Below are positions 9,035-17,400 of a stretch of DNA of 41,044 bases, piece by piece (positions within the stretch are counted from its first letter, which is position 1; each line of letters opens with the position of its first letter). The notes beneath the pieces were generated by a model. That model was not told the origin of the DNA. It did no database searches and saw nothing but the letters and a program-made list of their open reading frames with translations. Where the stretch lies: positions 1 through 41,044 of the forward strand of contig CAIYOY010000133.1 in the NCBI GenBank assembly GCA_903927905.1, in the 5' to 3' direction. The stretch is from an uncultured Verrucomicrobiales bacterium. Lineage in GTDB: Bacteria; Verrucomicrobiota; Verrucomicrobiia; Limisphaerales; Palsa-1400. The translations under genes and the position numbers were made by a program.

Positions 9035-10120
9035 TCACTCGTTAATATCCTGGGCCGAAATCATGTGCTCTTCCATTTGCTTTTTGATCAACATGGCTCG
9101 GGTGAGGACCGTCTCCTGCATCTCGCCTTTGAATGTCTTTAATTTTACCCGGACCGCGCCGACCACTTCGCCATTGCGGTCCCGCAATGGAATGGTGACC
9201 TCGGCGCTTTTACCCTCCTTCAAATAATAAGAGTGTCCCTTTTCGAGGACGTCTCCCTCCACCTCGGTGCCTTCGGTGCCGATGGCGGTTTCATCATTAT
9301 CAGCGATGACCAACGGCAAGGGGGATTTTTTTTTGGCATAAATCCTCAACCCGAGCAGCTTGGGATTTTCCCGCATAATGTCGCGCACCAGCACCTGGGC
9401 AAACTTTTCGCGTGGCACATAATCAATGTGTGTATCGACAAAATAACTGACCGAATCCGACTTGGTCCAAAAACCGATCTGCCCGTGCGGAAAGGAAGTG
9501 TCGTTGAGCGCCAGATTATTCGTCGGTTTGCCCGGCAATGGAGGGGGAATCAACAAACGATCATCCAGATAACCGCGAATGGAGGAGCCGATACATTCCA
9601 CCTTCAAGGTGTGCCACTCGCCGGTGGGAATGGTTGCTTCCGGCCCCATCGGCTCGCTGCGCAGGCCGTTGACCATCTTGTAGAACTTGAAGGTGTTACC
9701 CAGCGAGCTGGCGCGGATGACATAATAATTTTTTTCATCCTGCGCGCGGAAAACAATACCCGCCATTTGTTCGGTGACACCCGAGACCGTCTTGAAACGG
9801 GTGGTCAGGGTGAAATCGCCAAAGTCTTCGTTGGTATAAAGCAAAACGGCGAAATGTTCGTCCGTCGGGTCTTTGGCCATTTGGGCCAGGACCGGGCGAA
9901 AAGTGTCCGCCTGCGCTTTGTGCGAGAGCGGAGCCATCAAGGGCGGGACCTTTTCGTTAATGACTTTCCAGTCGCCGGGTTGGCCATTGCCTGCGACCGC
10001 GCTGCGGAAGCCCGGCGGCGGGTGGCCAACCGGGTACACGCCAAAGTCAAAATCTTTGACCGCAGCCAGAGACGAAAGTTGCAGGCCGGCCATGACAACC
10101 GGGAGAAACAGTTTCAACAT
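9035..10120 (-). CDS. exported DUF1080-like (LamG-fold) protein with C-terminal PAS/Cache-like region
   Basis: The protein is 361 residues if started at the ATG at 10120. That start is preferred over an upstream in-frame one because it yields a signal peptide (MLKLFLPVVMAGLQLSSLAA). Residues about 75-240 have the concanavalin-like pattern of DUF1080 / 3-keto-disaccharide hydrolase domains (FTLTTRFKTVSGV ... AGIVFRAQDEKNYYVIRAS ... GEWHTLKVECIG ... YLDDRLL ... GQIGFWTKSDS). The last about 110 residues (ENPKLLGLRIYAK ... PLRDRNGEVVGAVRVKLKTF) look like a small PAS/Cache-type ligand domain, an unusual partner. Its stop faces the stop of the esterase gene. It diverges from the response regulator gene across a 152-base gap. 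Confidence 0.65.
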   Translation of the reverse strand: MLKLFLPVVMAGLQLSSLAAVKDFDFGVYPVGHPPPGFRSAVAGNGQPGDWKVINEKVPPLMAPLSHKAQADTFRPVLAQMAKDPTDEHFAVLLYTNEDFGDFTLTTRFKTVSGVTEQMAGIVFRAQDEKNYYVIRASSLGNTFKFYKMVNGLRSEPMGPEATIPTGEWHTLKVECIGSSIRGYLDDRLLIPPPLPGKPTNNLALNDTSFPHGQIGFWTKSDSVSYFVDTHIDYVPREKFAQVLVRDIMRENPKLLGLRIYAKKKSPLPLVIADNDETAIGTEGTEVEGDVLEKGHSYYLKEGKSAEVTIPLRDRNGEVVGAVRVKLKTFKGEMQETVLTRAMLIKKQMEEHMISAQDINE

Positions 10121-10187
10121 GATGCGGAAAACCGTAGCAGAAACAGGGCTGACGGCAAGCCCGACGATTGCTGGGTCGAAATGGACA

Positions 10188-10215
10188 TTGACACTCGGCA
10201 CCGTTGTTTTAACAT
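10188..10215 (+). promoter_or_regulatory. candidate sigma-70-type promoter for the response regulator gene
   Basis: TTGACA (10188-10193), a 16-base spacer and TAACAT (10210-10215) lie about 57 bases before the ATG at 10273, in the gap between divergent genes. Confidence 0.45.
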
Positions 10216-10272
10216 CCTGCGCAATAAGCCATGCGTCCCCGGAGTCCCGCATGATGTCTTAAAACGCGTGAA

Positions 10273-10725
10273 ATGAAAACTACCCAGCCTGGCGCCATTT
10301 TAATCGTGGAGGATGATCCGAATGATGTGTTCCTTGATAAGGCTGTTCTCGCTTCCCTTGCCCTGCTCCACCCGTTGCACGCCGTTGGCAATGGTGAGGA
10401 AATGATCGCCTATCTGGAAGGGCAGGGCATCTATCGCGAGCGCTCGGCCTACCCCTATCCGACCTTGATTTTGCTCGATTTGAAGATGCCGGGCATGGAT
10501 GGTTTTCATGCCATTCAATGGCTGCAATCCCACCCGGAACATGCCGTTCCCTTCGTCATCCTGAGCACCAAAGGCGCGTGGCCGTGGACCGGTCGGGCCA
10601 AAGAATTCGGCGCGCGTAACTTTCTGCAAAAACCGATCCACGCCGGTGATTTCCTGACCATGGCCAAATCACTGGGCTTGCCTTTGGCATACCAAGACAC
10701 GCCCTCGGCTTTAAGGAGTGAATAA
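10273..10725 (+). CDS. single-domain response regulator (Rcp1-like receiver)
   Basis: This is a 150-residue CheY-like receiver domain with no output domain. Visible landmarks are the acidic pocket E13-D14-D15 in VEDDPND, the phosphoacceptor Asp69 in LLDLKMPGMDG, the conserved Ser/Thr in ILST (about 98-99) and Lys120 in LQKPI. The DDPND start and the long beta3-alpha3 region are typical of Rcp1-type regulators that pair with phytochrome-like or hybrid histidine kinases. No kinase gene is in the window, so its partner is unknown. It is divergent from the DUF1080-like gene. Confidence 0.88.
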   Translation: MKTTQPGAILIVEDDPNDVFLDKAVLASLALLHPLHAVGNGEEMIAYLEGQGIYRERSAYPYPTLILLDLKMPGMDGFHAIQWLQSHPEHAVPFVILSTKGAWPWTGRAKEFGARNFLQKPIHAGDFLTMAKSLGLPLAYQDTPSALRSE

Positions 10726-11034
10726 ACATTGGGGAAAAGGAATCCGCAAATTCCAATCTCAACCCATCGCCATGAAGGCGGCACTGAGAAGTTTGTCGTT
10801 GCTCCAACTCCAAATCTTTTGTCGAGTTTATCCGGTTGTTTTTCAAGTGATGCGCGGAAGAGGCGTTCGCCGTGCTTTGCGCTCCATTCATTGGCAGTAT
10901 TGCAGCCACTCATTAAAAAAAATCAAAATGTTGATTTGTGCGACACTCCCGTTAGCTACGCCCTTTTACCTTGTGGTTGAGCGATAACCAGTGGCTTTGG
11001 GCCAGTTTTCACACATCATGAGAGACGAGCAAAT
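10726..11034. other. intergenic gap without a supported gene
   Basis: A GTG-started open frame (10718-10987, 89 codons) overlaps the end of the response regulator gene. It is rich in unlikely residue runs and has no family resemblance, so I do not call it. No terminator, RNA gene or repeat is visible. Just before the next ATG the sequence GAGACGAG (11023-11030) could act as a weak ribosome-binding site. Confidence 0.4.
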
Positions 11035-11679
11035 ATGAAACCACCCACCATTCCGCTGGCCGCCAAAATAGTGGTGACGGCTTTCCTCGCGGTCATGGTT
11101 CCGGTTTACTGGCGCACTTATGGACCGACGAATTTTTTATGGTTTTGCGATGCCGCCCTGATGCTCACGACGGCGGGCATGTGGCTGGAGAGTCCGCTGC
11201 TCATCAGCATGTGCGCCGTGGGGATTCTGCTGCCACAGGCCCTCTGGCTGGTGGATTTCGGCAGCCAGCTACTCGGGCTGCGTTTGCTGGGTCTGACCAA
11301 TTACATGTTTGACAGTCATTTGCCGGTCTTTACCCGGGGACTTTCACTTTTTCACGGCTGGCTGCCGATTTTGCTGGTGTGGCTGTTGCACCGCCTGGGT
11401 TATGATAAGCGCGCATTGGCGAGCTGGAGCATCCTGGCCGCAGCCATCATGCTGGCCTGTTACGTCTTTACGCCGCCTGCTGGCGCGCATCCTTCCGATC
11501 CCAACATTCCGGTCAACCTCAATTACCTTTACGGTTTCAATGATCAAAAACCGCAAACGTGGATGAACCAAAATCTTTATGTCGTCCTGTGGTATGGCGT
11601 GCTGTGGCTCGTCGCCTATCTTCCCACCCACTTGATTTTGCGTAAAATTTTCGCCGCCGGGCCGCCGAATCCAGTCTGA
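11035..11679 (+). CDS. polytopic membrane protein of unknown function
   Basis: This 214-residue protein has about six hydrophobic segments (for example AAKIVVTAFLAVMVPVYW, LLISMCAVGILLPQALWLV, WLPILLVWLLHRL, WSILAAAIMLACYVF, LYVVLWYGVLWLVAYLP). Conserved-looking motifs are YGPTNFLWFCDAAL, GMWLESPLL, and NLNYLYGFND in the last periplasmic or cytoplasmic loop. The same layout occurs in uncharacterised membrane-associated proteins of Verrucomicrobiota and Planctomycetota; no function is known to me. The gene is followed after 17 bases by one copy of the GGGTKANACCCCAT motif. Confidence 0.7.
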   Translation: MKPPTIPLAAKIVVTAFLAVMVPVYWRTYGPTNFLWFCDAALMLTTAGMWLESPLLISMCAVGILLPQALWLVDFGSQLLGLRLLGLTNYMFDSHLPVFTRGLSLFHGWLPILLVWLLHRLGYDKRALASWSILAAAIMLACYVFTPPAGAHPSDPNIPVNLNYLYGFNDQKPQTWMNQNLYVVLWYGVLWLVAYLPTHLILRKIFAAGPPNPV

Positions 11680-11696
11680 TGGACAACTTATTGGTA

Positions 11697-11736
11697 GGGT
11701 GACACCCCATGGCGGTGAAATGATTTCCCGGGCTAA
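11697..11736 (+). promoter_or_regulatory. bipartite GGGTKANACCCCAT motif, copy 1
   Basis: GGGTGACACCCCATGGC (11697-11713) is followed 20 bases after CCCCAT by GGCTAA (11731-11736). It precedes the decayed efflux locus. See the finding on the five copies. Confidence 0.5.
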
Positions 11737-11747
11737 TTTTGCGTGGT

Positions 11748-11849
11748 ATGCAACTTGTCAGAATCGGCGGAATCAAGGAATTCAATCCCGACAGCGAATG
11801 GTCGCTGGTCTCGGAGACTGGCGTCCCGGGCATCGTGTCCGAACAATAA
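11748..11849 (+). pseudogene. short coding remnant upstream of the ABC ATPase remnant
   Basis: A 33-codon frame (QLVRIGGIKEFNPDSEW ... GVPGIVSEQ, stop at 11847-11849) ends 8 bases before the ATPase remnant and stays open some way upstream. It reads like real protein and could be the last piece of a membrane fusion protein or permease of the same efflux locus, but I cannot assign it. Confidence 0.3.
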
Positions 11850-11857
11850 TCCCAGCC

Positions 11858-12452
11858 ATGTCCGCCAGTTCTGATCGCGGCAATGCAACTAAAAGCGAGG
11901 CCATTGTTGCGACCGATCTGACCAAATGGTTCGGCGAAGGCGAGGCCAAAGTGACCGCTGTCAAAGGAGTCGAACTGGACGCTGAACAATGACCAATTGG
12001 CTGATTTTCGTTTGAACACCATCGGTTTTGTCTTCCAGGATTACCATCTGTTCCCGCGTTTAACCGCAGCGGAGAATGTCGCCATCCCCCTGATCCTGAA
12101 ACAGCACAATTGGGACGAGTCCATCACCGAAGCAAATAAATATCTGGAAATCGTCGGCCTGAAAGGTCGGGGTGAAATTCTTCCGGTGAAGTTTTCCGGC
12201 GGCTAACAACAGCGTGTGGCCATTGCCCGCGCGATCATCAGCCGTCCCGAAATCCTGATTCTCGATGAACCAACCGCTTCACTGGACGGCGACACCGGAA
12301 AGATGATCATCGCTTTCGTCAAAGAGAATATCCTGAACGAAAAGCGCTGCATCCTGATCGTCACCCATGACGCCCGCATCAACGAGTACGCCGACCGCAT
12401 CCTCAACATGGAAGATGGAGTCAGCCGGCTTCGACTTTTTCCATCAAGTTGA
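11858..12452 (+). pseudogene. ABC transporter ATPase remnant (LolD/MacB-type), Walker A deleted
   Basis: The N-terminus (IVATDLTKWFGEGEAKVTAVKG) starts at ATG 11858 and stops at TGA 11991-11993. Immediately afterwards another frame continues with the middle of the same protein: FRLNTIGFVFQDYHLFPRL (Q-loop), then KFSGG followed by an in-frame TAA at 12204-12206, then QQRVAIARA (rest of the signature), ILILDEPTASLDGD (Walker B, D-loop) and LIVTHDAR (H-loop). About 50-60 residues with Walker A are missing at the junction near 11991, together with a frame change. A third lesion follows NMEDG near 12415, where the reading moves to another frame (GFDFFHQVETAG). An intact protein of this family energises lipoprotein release or tripartite efflux. 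Without Walker A it cannot bind ATP normally, so it is inactive. Confidence 0.8.
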
Positions 12453-12489
12453 AACCGCTGGCCACGAAGCCCATCTCAATTCCTTTTGG

Positions 12490-12678
12490 CCTTCCATCGC
12501 AATTACTCGAACGCCGTCCCGATATCTCAATGTCATCATCGCGCAAACCACTTTATTGGGCAATCAGCGGACCGCGCTGAATCTCCGCATGGAACAGATG
12601 ACTGCGAGCGTGCAGTTGATCAAGGCGCTGGGTGGAGGCTGGGATGTTTCAGGGGGAACGATTCAGCCGGCGTTTTAA
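12490..12678 (+). pseudogene. TolC/NodT-type outer-membrane factor, C-terminal remnant
   Basis: The frame ending in TAA at 12676-12678 encodes RYLNVIIAQTTLLGNQ ... LRMEQMTASVQLIKALGGGW, the characteristic end of NodT/TolC-family outer-membrane efflux proteins. Just upstream, the matching residues (NYSNAVP) lie in another frame, so a frameshift sits near 12518. Everything before this is lost. It belongs with the ATPase remnant as a decayed efflux locus. Its stop overlaps the stop of the convergent OprB gene within the same TTAA. Confidence 0.65.
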
Positions 12679-13991
12679 AAGTTCCAATGTATCCGCGTGC
12701 CGAAAACGGAAATCGGGCCGCGCGCCTGGTTGAAAGACGGATTGCCGATGAATTGGTAATCAAAGGAACCGTGGAGGTTTTTCCAGATTTGAAAATCGTA
12801 GTAGGTTTCCAAGACCTGCTCCCAGCCGTAATTCAGTTGTCCATCACCTGCGAGAATGCCTGTTCCACCCGCCGCAAGAAATCGTTGATGAACACGGGAG
12901 ATGCCGTTGAAAGCTCCAGCCACGCCAAAGGTGTCGTTGGGCCGGTGCCACGATTCGCCCTTGACGCTGACTCCCAAGGTGGCGGTGCGATCCACGTCGG
13001 CAAAGGTCCAGCCTTCATTTTCGCCGTCGCTCCAGCCCAGGCGCATGAACACGCCGATGTTTTTGACGATTTCCTGTTCGGCGTTCAGGCCGAAGCCGTA
13101 TTTGCTGCGGTAAGCGCGGGTGGCCTGAATATTGGCGGGGCGCACGGGATTATCGAGCGCGGCTTGATAGCTGCCCATGTGGGCACGGTTCAAAAAGGCG
13201 AGCAAGCGGACTGCGCCGGGATGATCGCCCAGGGCAAAACGGCGTTCCAATTCTGTGACCATGCCCCAGGCGTCCAAGTAATGTGAATCGAGCGCGGTGC
13301 CGTTGGAGACACGCGGCATCTGAAAGAACCCGTAGCGGACGGCCCATTTCGGCTGATTTAATTCCGCCGCGAACCCGGTCATGTAGCCCAGGCTGTCCGC
13401 CGGGTAATCCCAGGCTTCGTTGGCCATGAGGCTCCAATTCATGAATTGGGTGCGCGGATCGTTGGCGTAGGTGTTGTTATCGAAAATATCTTTGACACTC
13501 ATCCGGCCAAGGGTGAGGGTGAGGCGGGAAATGTCACGTTTACCGGCAAGTTGCAACGCATCGTCTTCGACCGTTTCCTGTTCGCCGCCCAAGCCGAAGG
13601 TTTGCCGGATAAAAGCGCGGGCGAGATTGACATTGGGAACCTGGGTGCCAAGGCGGAAGGCCTCGCCGTTCGGGAAGCCTTCGGCCCCGAGGGTCTTGCT
13701 GAAACCGAATCCCTGCCACGTCAACCCATCCACATGAAATTCGGCGCCCGGCCACAATTTTGCGCCGAGCAATAAATCCAAAGAAACGGTATCCCGAACT
13801 TCGGAGGCGCTGTGCATGCTGTTTGGGCCGGAATAGGCGGCGGCGAAGCCGGGATGGTATTGGAGAATGTCCGTGTTCTGCATGTGCCAATTCCAGCTTT
13901 GCTCCTGGGGAGCAGGGGGCTGATTGGTTTCCTGCGATTTCGCCGAAATCGCCAGCAGGGCAAAAGGAATTAGACAAACAAATTGTTTCAA
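12675..13991 (-). CDS. carbohydrate-selective porin, OprB family
   Basis: The protein is 438 residues if started at TTG 13991, which gives the signal peptide KQFVCLIPFALLAISAKSQ; CTG at 14009 is another option. A longer frame reaching 14351 crosses a palindromic repeat and is not a real N-terminus. The mature part has OprB features: WNWHMQNTDILQYHPGF near the start, GAEFHVDGLTWQGFGFSKTLG, LTLGRMSVKDIFDNN, then alternating aromatic beta strands to the terminal Phe (FGTRIHWNF), a standard outer-membrane insertion signal. OprB proteins form outer-membrane channels for sugar uptake. No sugar transporter is adjacent. Confidence 0.82.
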   Translation of the reverse strand: MKQFVCLIPFALLAISAKSQETNQPPAPQEQSWNWHMQNTDILQYHPGFAAAYSGPNSMHSASEVRDTVSLDLLLGAKLWPGAEFHVDGLTWQGFGFSKTLGAEGFPNGEAFRLGTQVPNVNLARAFIRQTFGLGGEQETVEDDALQLAGKRDISRLTLTLGRMSVKDIFDNNTYANDPRTQFMNWSLMANEAWDYPADSLGYMTGFAAELNQPKWAVRYGFFQMPRVSNGTALDSHYLDAWGMVTELERRFALGDHPGAVRLLAFLNRAHMGSYQAALDNPVRPANIQATRAYRSKYGFGLNAEQEIVKNIGVFMRLGWSDGENEGWTFADVDRTATLGVSVKGESWHRPNDTFGVAGAFNGISRVHQRFLAAGGTGILAGDGQLNYGWEQVLETYYDFQIWKNLHGSFDYQFIGNPSFNQARGPISVFGTRIHWNF

Positions 13992-14102
13992 CGGGTTTTT
14001 ATTTACCAGACCGCCAGTGGGCGGACGAGGAAGAAGTGACGTGTCAAACAAGTGGGGGTATGCGGACACTGCTACATTTGATGATCTCTGCCGATTAACA
14101 AT

Positions 14103-14138
14103 CGGCGATACAGCCGACTGCCAGTCGGCGCTACGCCG
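14103..14138. repeat. REP-like palindrome
   Basis: GCCGACTG (14113-14120), one base, then CAGTCGGC (14122-14129) form a perfect 8-bp stem. It is flanked by the nearly complementary CGGCGATA and CTACGCCG. Confidence 0.65.
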
Positions 14139-14280
14139 CAATAACAAGATGCCCTCGGAAAAGTTGCGCGGAAATAATTCGCCACGCCCGGGTGAAAAGT
14201 TCGTGCCAGGTTTCTTTTTTCTCTTTGCCTCCCCGCACGGCATTCTTTCCGCCATCTCGCTATCAGGTGTTTTACCCAGA

Positions 14281-14318
14281 GGGTTAGACCCCATGGAATG
14301 AACGGGGCCATGGCCTAT
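14281..14318 (+). promoter_or_regulatory. bipartite GGGTKANACCCCAT motif, copy 2
   Basis: GGGTTAGACCCCATGG (14281-14296) is followed 18 bases after CCCCAT by GCCTAT (14313-14318), 105 bases before the ATG of the giant gene. Confidence 0.5.
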
Positions 14319-14423
14319 TGTTGCGCCGTGAGAAATCCCATGCATTTCCAAAAAGGAAATCCAGACCGGGCGCTGCCAACAGCGCCGGCCACGGCTTCGC
14401 TCACCACCAAAAGCAACAATATT

Positions 14424-17400
14424 ATGACCATCCCCACCTCAAATTCCGCGCCGAACACGCGCGGGCCATCCTCCATTCGATTCACTTTCGCAGCTCTGCT
14501 GGCGGGATTGTTTTTGCTTCTTGGCAGTTCGCCATCGGCCCGCGCCCAAGGGACACCGCCGTCGTGCAACGGCAGCGGCATCGGCATCACGCTCTTTACA
14601 GATGCCAATGACGCGCACATCGGTGATACGCTTTATTACAGCGCTTATGTCTATAACGGCATCCCGAACAGCGGTCGCACGGTTTGCGACGCCTCCAACA
14701 TCACCGCCTCGATCACCACGCCGGACGGGGTCATCCACCCGATGACGTTGTTGCGGACCTATCTTTCACAAGGCCAGGGCGATTTTTACAGTAACGTCGT
14801 GAGTTACGTCGTACGCGCCCAAGATGTCCTGCCCGATGGCACGGTTCGCGCCACCGACCAAGACCATGCCAAGATCCTGCAAAACGACACACCCAGCGAT
14901 GGCGACGGTCTGCAAGGTGTGAACACGGAAATCAGTCTGCCTTGCATCCTGCTGATCTCGACCTGCACCGGCGGCGTGGGTGAGAATGGGTTGATCAATT
15001 TCATCGGCACGGTCACCAACTGCGGTAACAACACGCTGGTCAATGTGGCCATCACCAACTATGTAGATGGCCAGGCTTACCCGGTGGCGTTCATCACCAA
15101 TCTCGCCTTCGGCCAGATTGCCAATTTCAGCGGCAGTTTCACCCCGACGAATCCCTGCGCGCAAACCACCCAGACGCTGGTGGGCACGGGCTCCGATCAA
15201 TATACCGCCCATCCCCGGCAATTGTTCAGCACCAACCAAAACACCTGCGGTGAATCTTTGACGCCGGGCATCGTGGTGACCAAATCGTGTCCTGTCTCGC
15301 CCGTTGCTCCAGGTCAATTACTTGTTTTTTCCGGCAGCGTGAGCAACTCGGGCAACGTGACATTGACCAACATTGTCGTGGTCAACAATGTGCCGACCAA
15401 TAACACCCCGGTCATCACCTATGCCACGCTGGCTCCGGGCGCGATTTCCAATTTCACCGGCGGCTATCTGGCCCCGACGAATTGTTCAGCGACCGACACT
15501 TTGACCGCGACCGCGAACAGCCGATGCGGCGTGCCGGTCAGCAGTTCAGCCACGGCGACCTGTTCGATCACGACGACCCCGCAGATTTTGGTGACAGCCT
15601 TGTGTCCGGTGTCCCAGATCTTGTCCGGCGGCACGTTCATCAATACCGGCTCGGTGCAAAACACCGGCAACAATGCGTTGACCAATGTGGTGGTGGTTTC
15701 CAGTTTGCCCGTGGCGAACACCGTGGTCTTCTCCGCCAACACCATGGCTCCCGGAGTCATCGCCAACTTCACCACCACGAACACCGTTCCGGCCAATGCC
15801 TGCACGGTTTCGACCACGTTCACTGGAACCGGTCGCGACAGTTGCACGCTCACCCCCGTCACGAACAGCTCCACGGCCAATTGCTCCGTCACAACGGCCC
15901 CGAGCATCGGCGTCACATTGTCTTGCCCCGTTTCGCCCGCCACCACGGGCGGTTTGATCGTCTATACCGGCAACGTCACCAATTCCGGCAACGTCACGCT
16001 GAATAATATATTTGTCGTGAACAACCAGCCGACCAACAACGCGCCGGTGGTCGGCCCGTTGACCTTGGCACCCCATACTTCCTCCAATTTCACCACCAGC
16101 TTCATCGCACCGGCTAATTCCTGTTCGGTCAGCAGCACGGTTAAAGCCACGGGCAACGACAACTGCACCAGTCTCCCGGTGACGAACACGGCGACGGCCA
16201 ACTGCACTTTGCTGACCAGCCCGAGCCTGGTCCTGGTCCAAACCTGCCCGGTGATTCAGGCGGTTCCCGGTGGCGCGCTGGTTTACAGCGGCACGGTGAG
16301 CAATGCGGGTAACATCACGTTGACCAACGTGGTTATCTTGAACAACCAGACCGGCACCAACGTGATCTTCACGGCTCTTTCGATGGCTCCGGGCGCAGTC
16401 TCCAATTACTCCGGCAGTTATACCGCTCCGGCGGCTTGTTCTTCCACCAGCACTTCGACCGGCACGGCTGTCAGCATCTGCGGCACCCCGGTCAACAATT
16501 CATCCACCACCACTTGCCCGATCAGCACGGCTCCGTTCCTGGTCCTGATCCAAAATTGTCCGGTGACTCCGGCGGTTCCCGGCGGCACATTGGTTTACAG
16601 CGGCACCGTGAGCAATGCGGGTAATATCACCGTCACCAACGTCATCATCCGCAACGACCAGACCGGTGTTAACCCGATCTTTACCGCCGCCTCGATGGCG
16701 CCGGGTGCGGTCTCCAATTATTCCGGCAGTTATACGGCTCCGGCGGCTTGCACCTCGACCAGCACCTCAACGGGTACGGCGACCAGCATCTGCGGCGTTG
16801 CCATGACCAACACGGTGACCACCACCTGTCCGATCACCACTACTCCGGGCATCGTGCTTACCCAAGCCTGCCCGGTCAGCCCTGTCAGCCCCGGTAACTT
16901 GCTGACCTTTACCGGCACCGTGAGAAACTCGGGCAATATCATGTTGACCAATGTTGTCATCTTGAATGACCAAATCGGACTGACGCCGGTCTATACCATC
17001 GCCAACCTGGCACCGGGAGCGATCTCCAATTACACCGGCAGCTACACTGCGCCGAATAGCTGCACCAGCACCAGCACCTCGACCGGCACGGCCACCAGCA
17101 TCTGCGGCGTGCCTGTCACGAACACGGCGAGCACGACCTGTCCGCTCACTACTGCTCCGGGTATTTTCCTCACCCAAAGCTGCCCGGTCTCGCCGGTCAG
17201 CCCTGGTGGACTCTTGATTTATACCGGCTCGGTGAGCAATTCCGGCAATATCACGCTGACCAACGTGGTCATCTTGAACAGCCAAACTGGCACCAACGTG
17301 ATCTACATGGTCACTAACCTCCCGGCTGGCGCGGTTTCCAATTACACCGGCAGCTATCTGGCACCGTCTAATTGTTCCGTCACCAGCACTTCGACCGGCA

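Larger units (their letters stand above)
14010..14423. other. divergent intergenic region before the giant gene
   Basis: This region between the OprB and giant surface-protein genes contains a palindromic element at 14103-14138 and copy 2 of the GGGTKANACCCCAT motif at 14281-14318. Open frames that cross it lack protein character. Confidence 0.5.

Noticed and set aside
9233-10276. 347-codon plus-strand frame
   Set aside because: Shadow of the minus-strand DUF1080-like gene, which has a signal peptide and recognisable domain.
10718-10987. 89-codon GTG frame after the response regulator
   Set aside because: No recognisable features and it overlaps the regulator end.
12486-13286. 266-codon plus-strand frame
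   Set aside because: Only its first residues belong to the efflux remnant; the rest is antisense to the OprB gene.
14104-14351. N-terminal extension of the OprB frame to 14351
   Set aside because: It crosses a palindromic repeat and would bury the signal peptide more than 110 residues inside.
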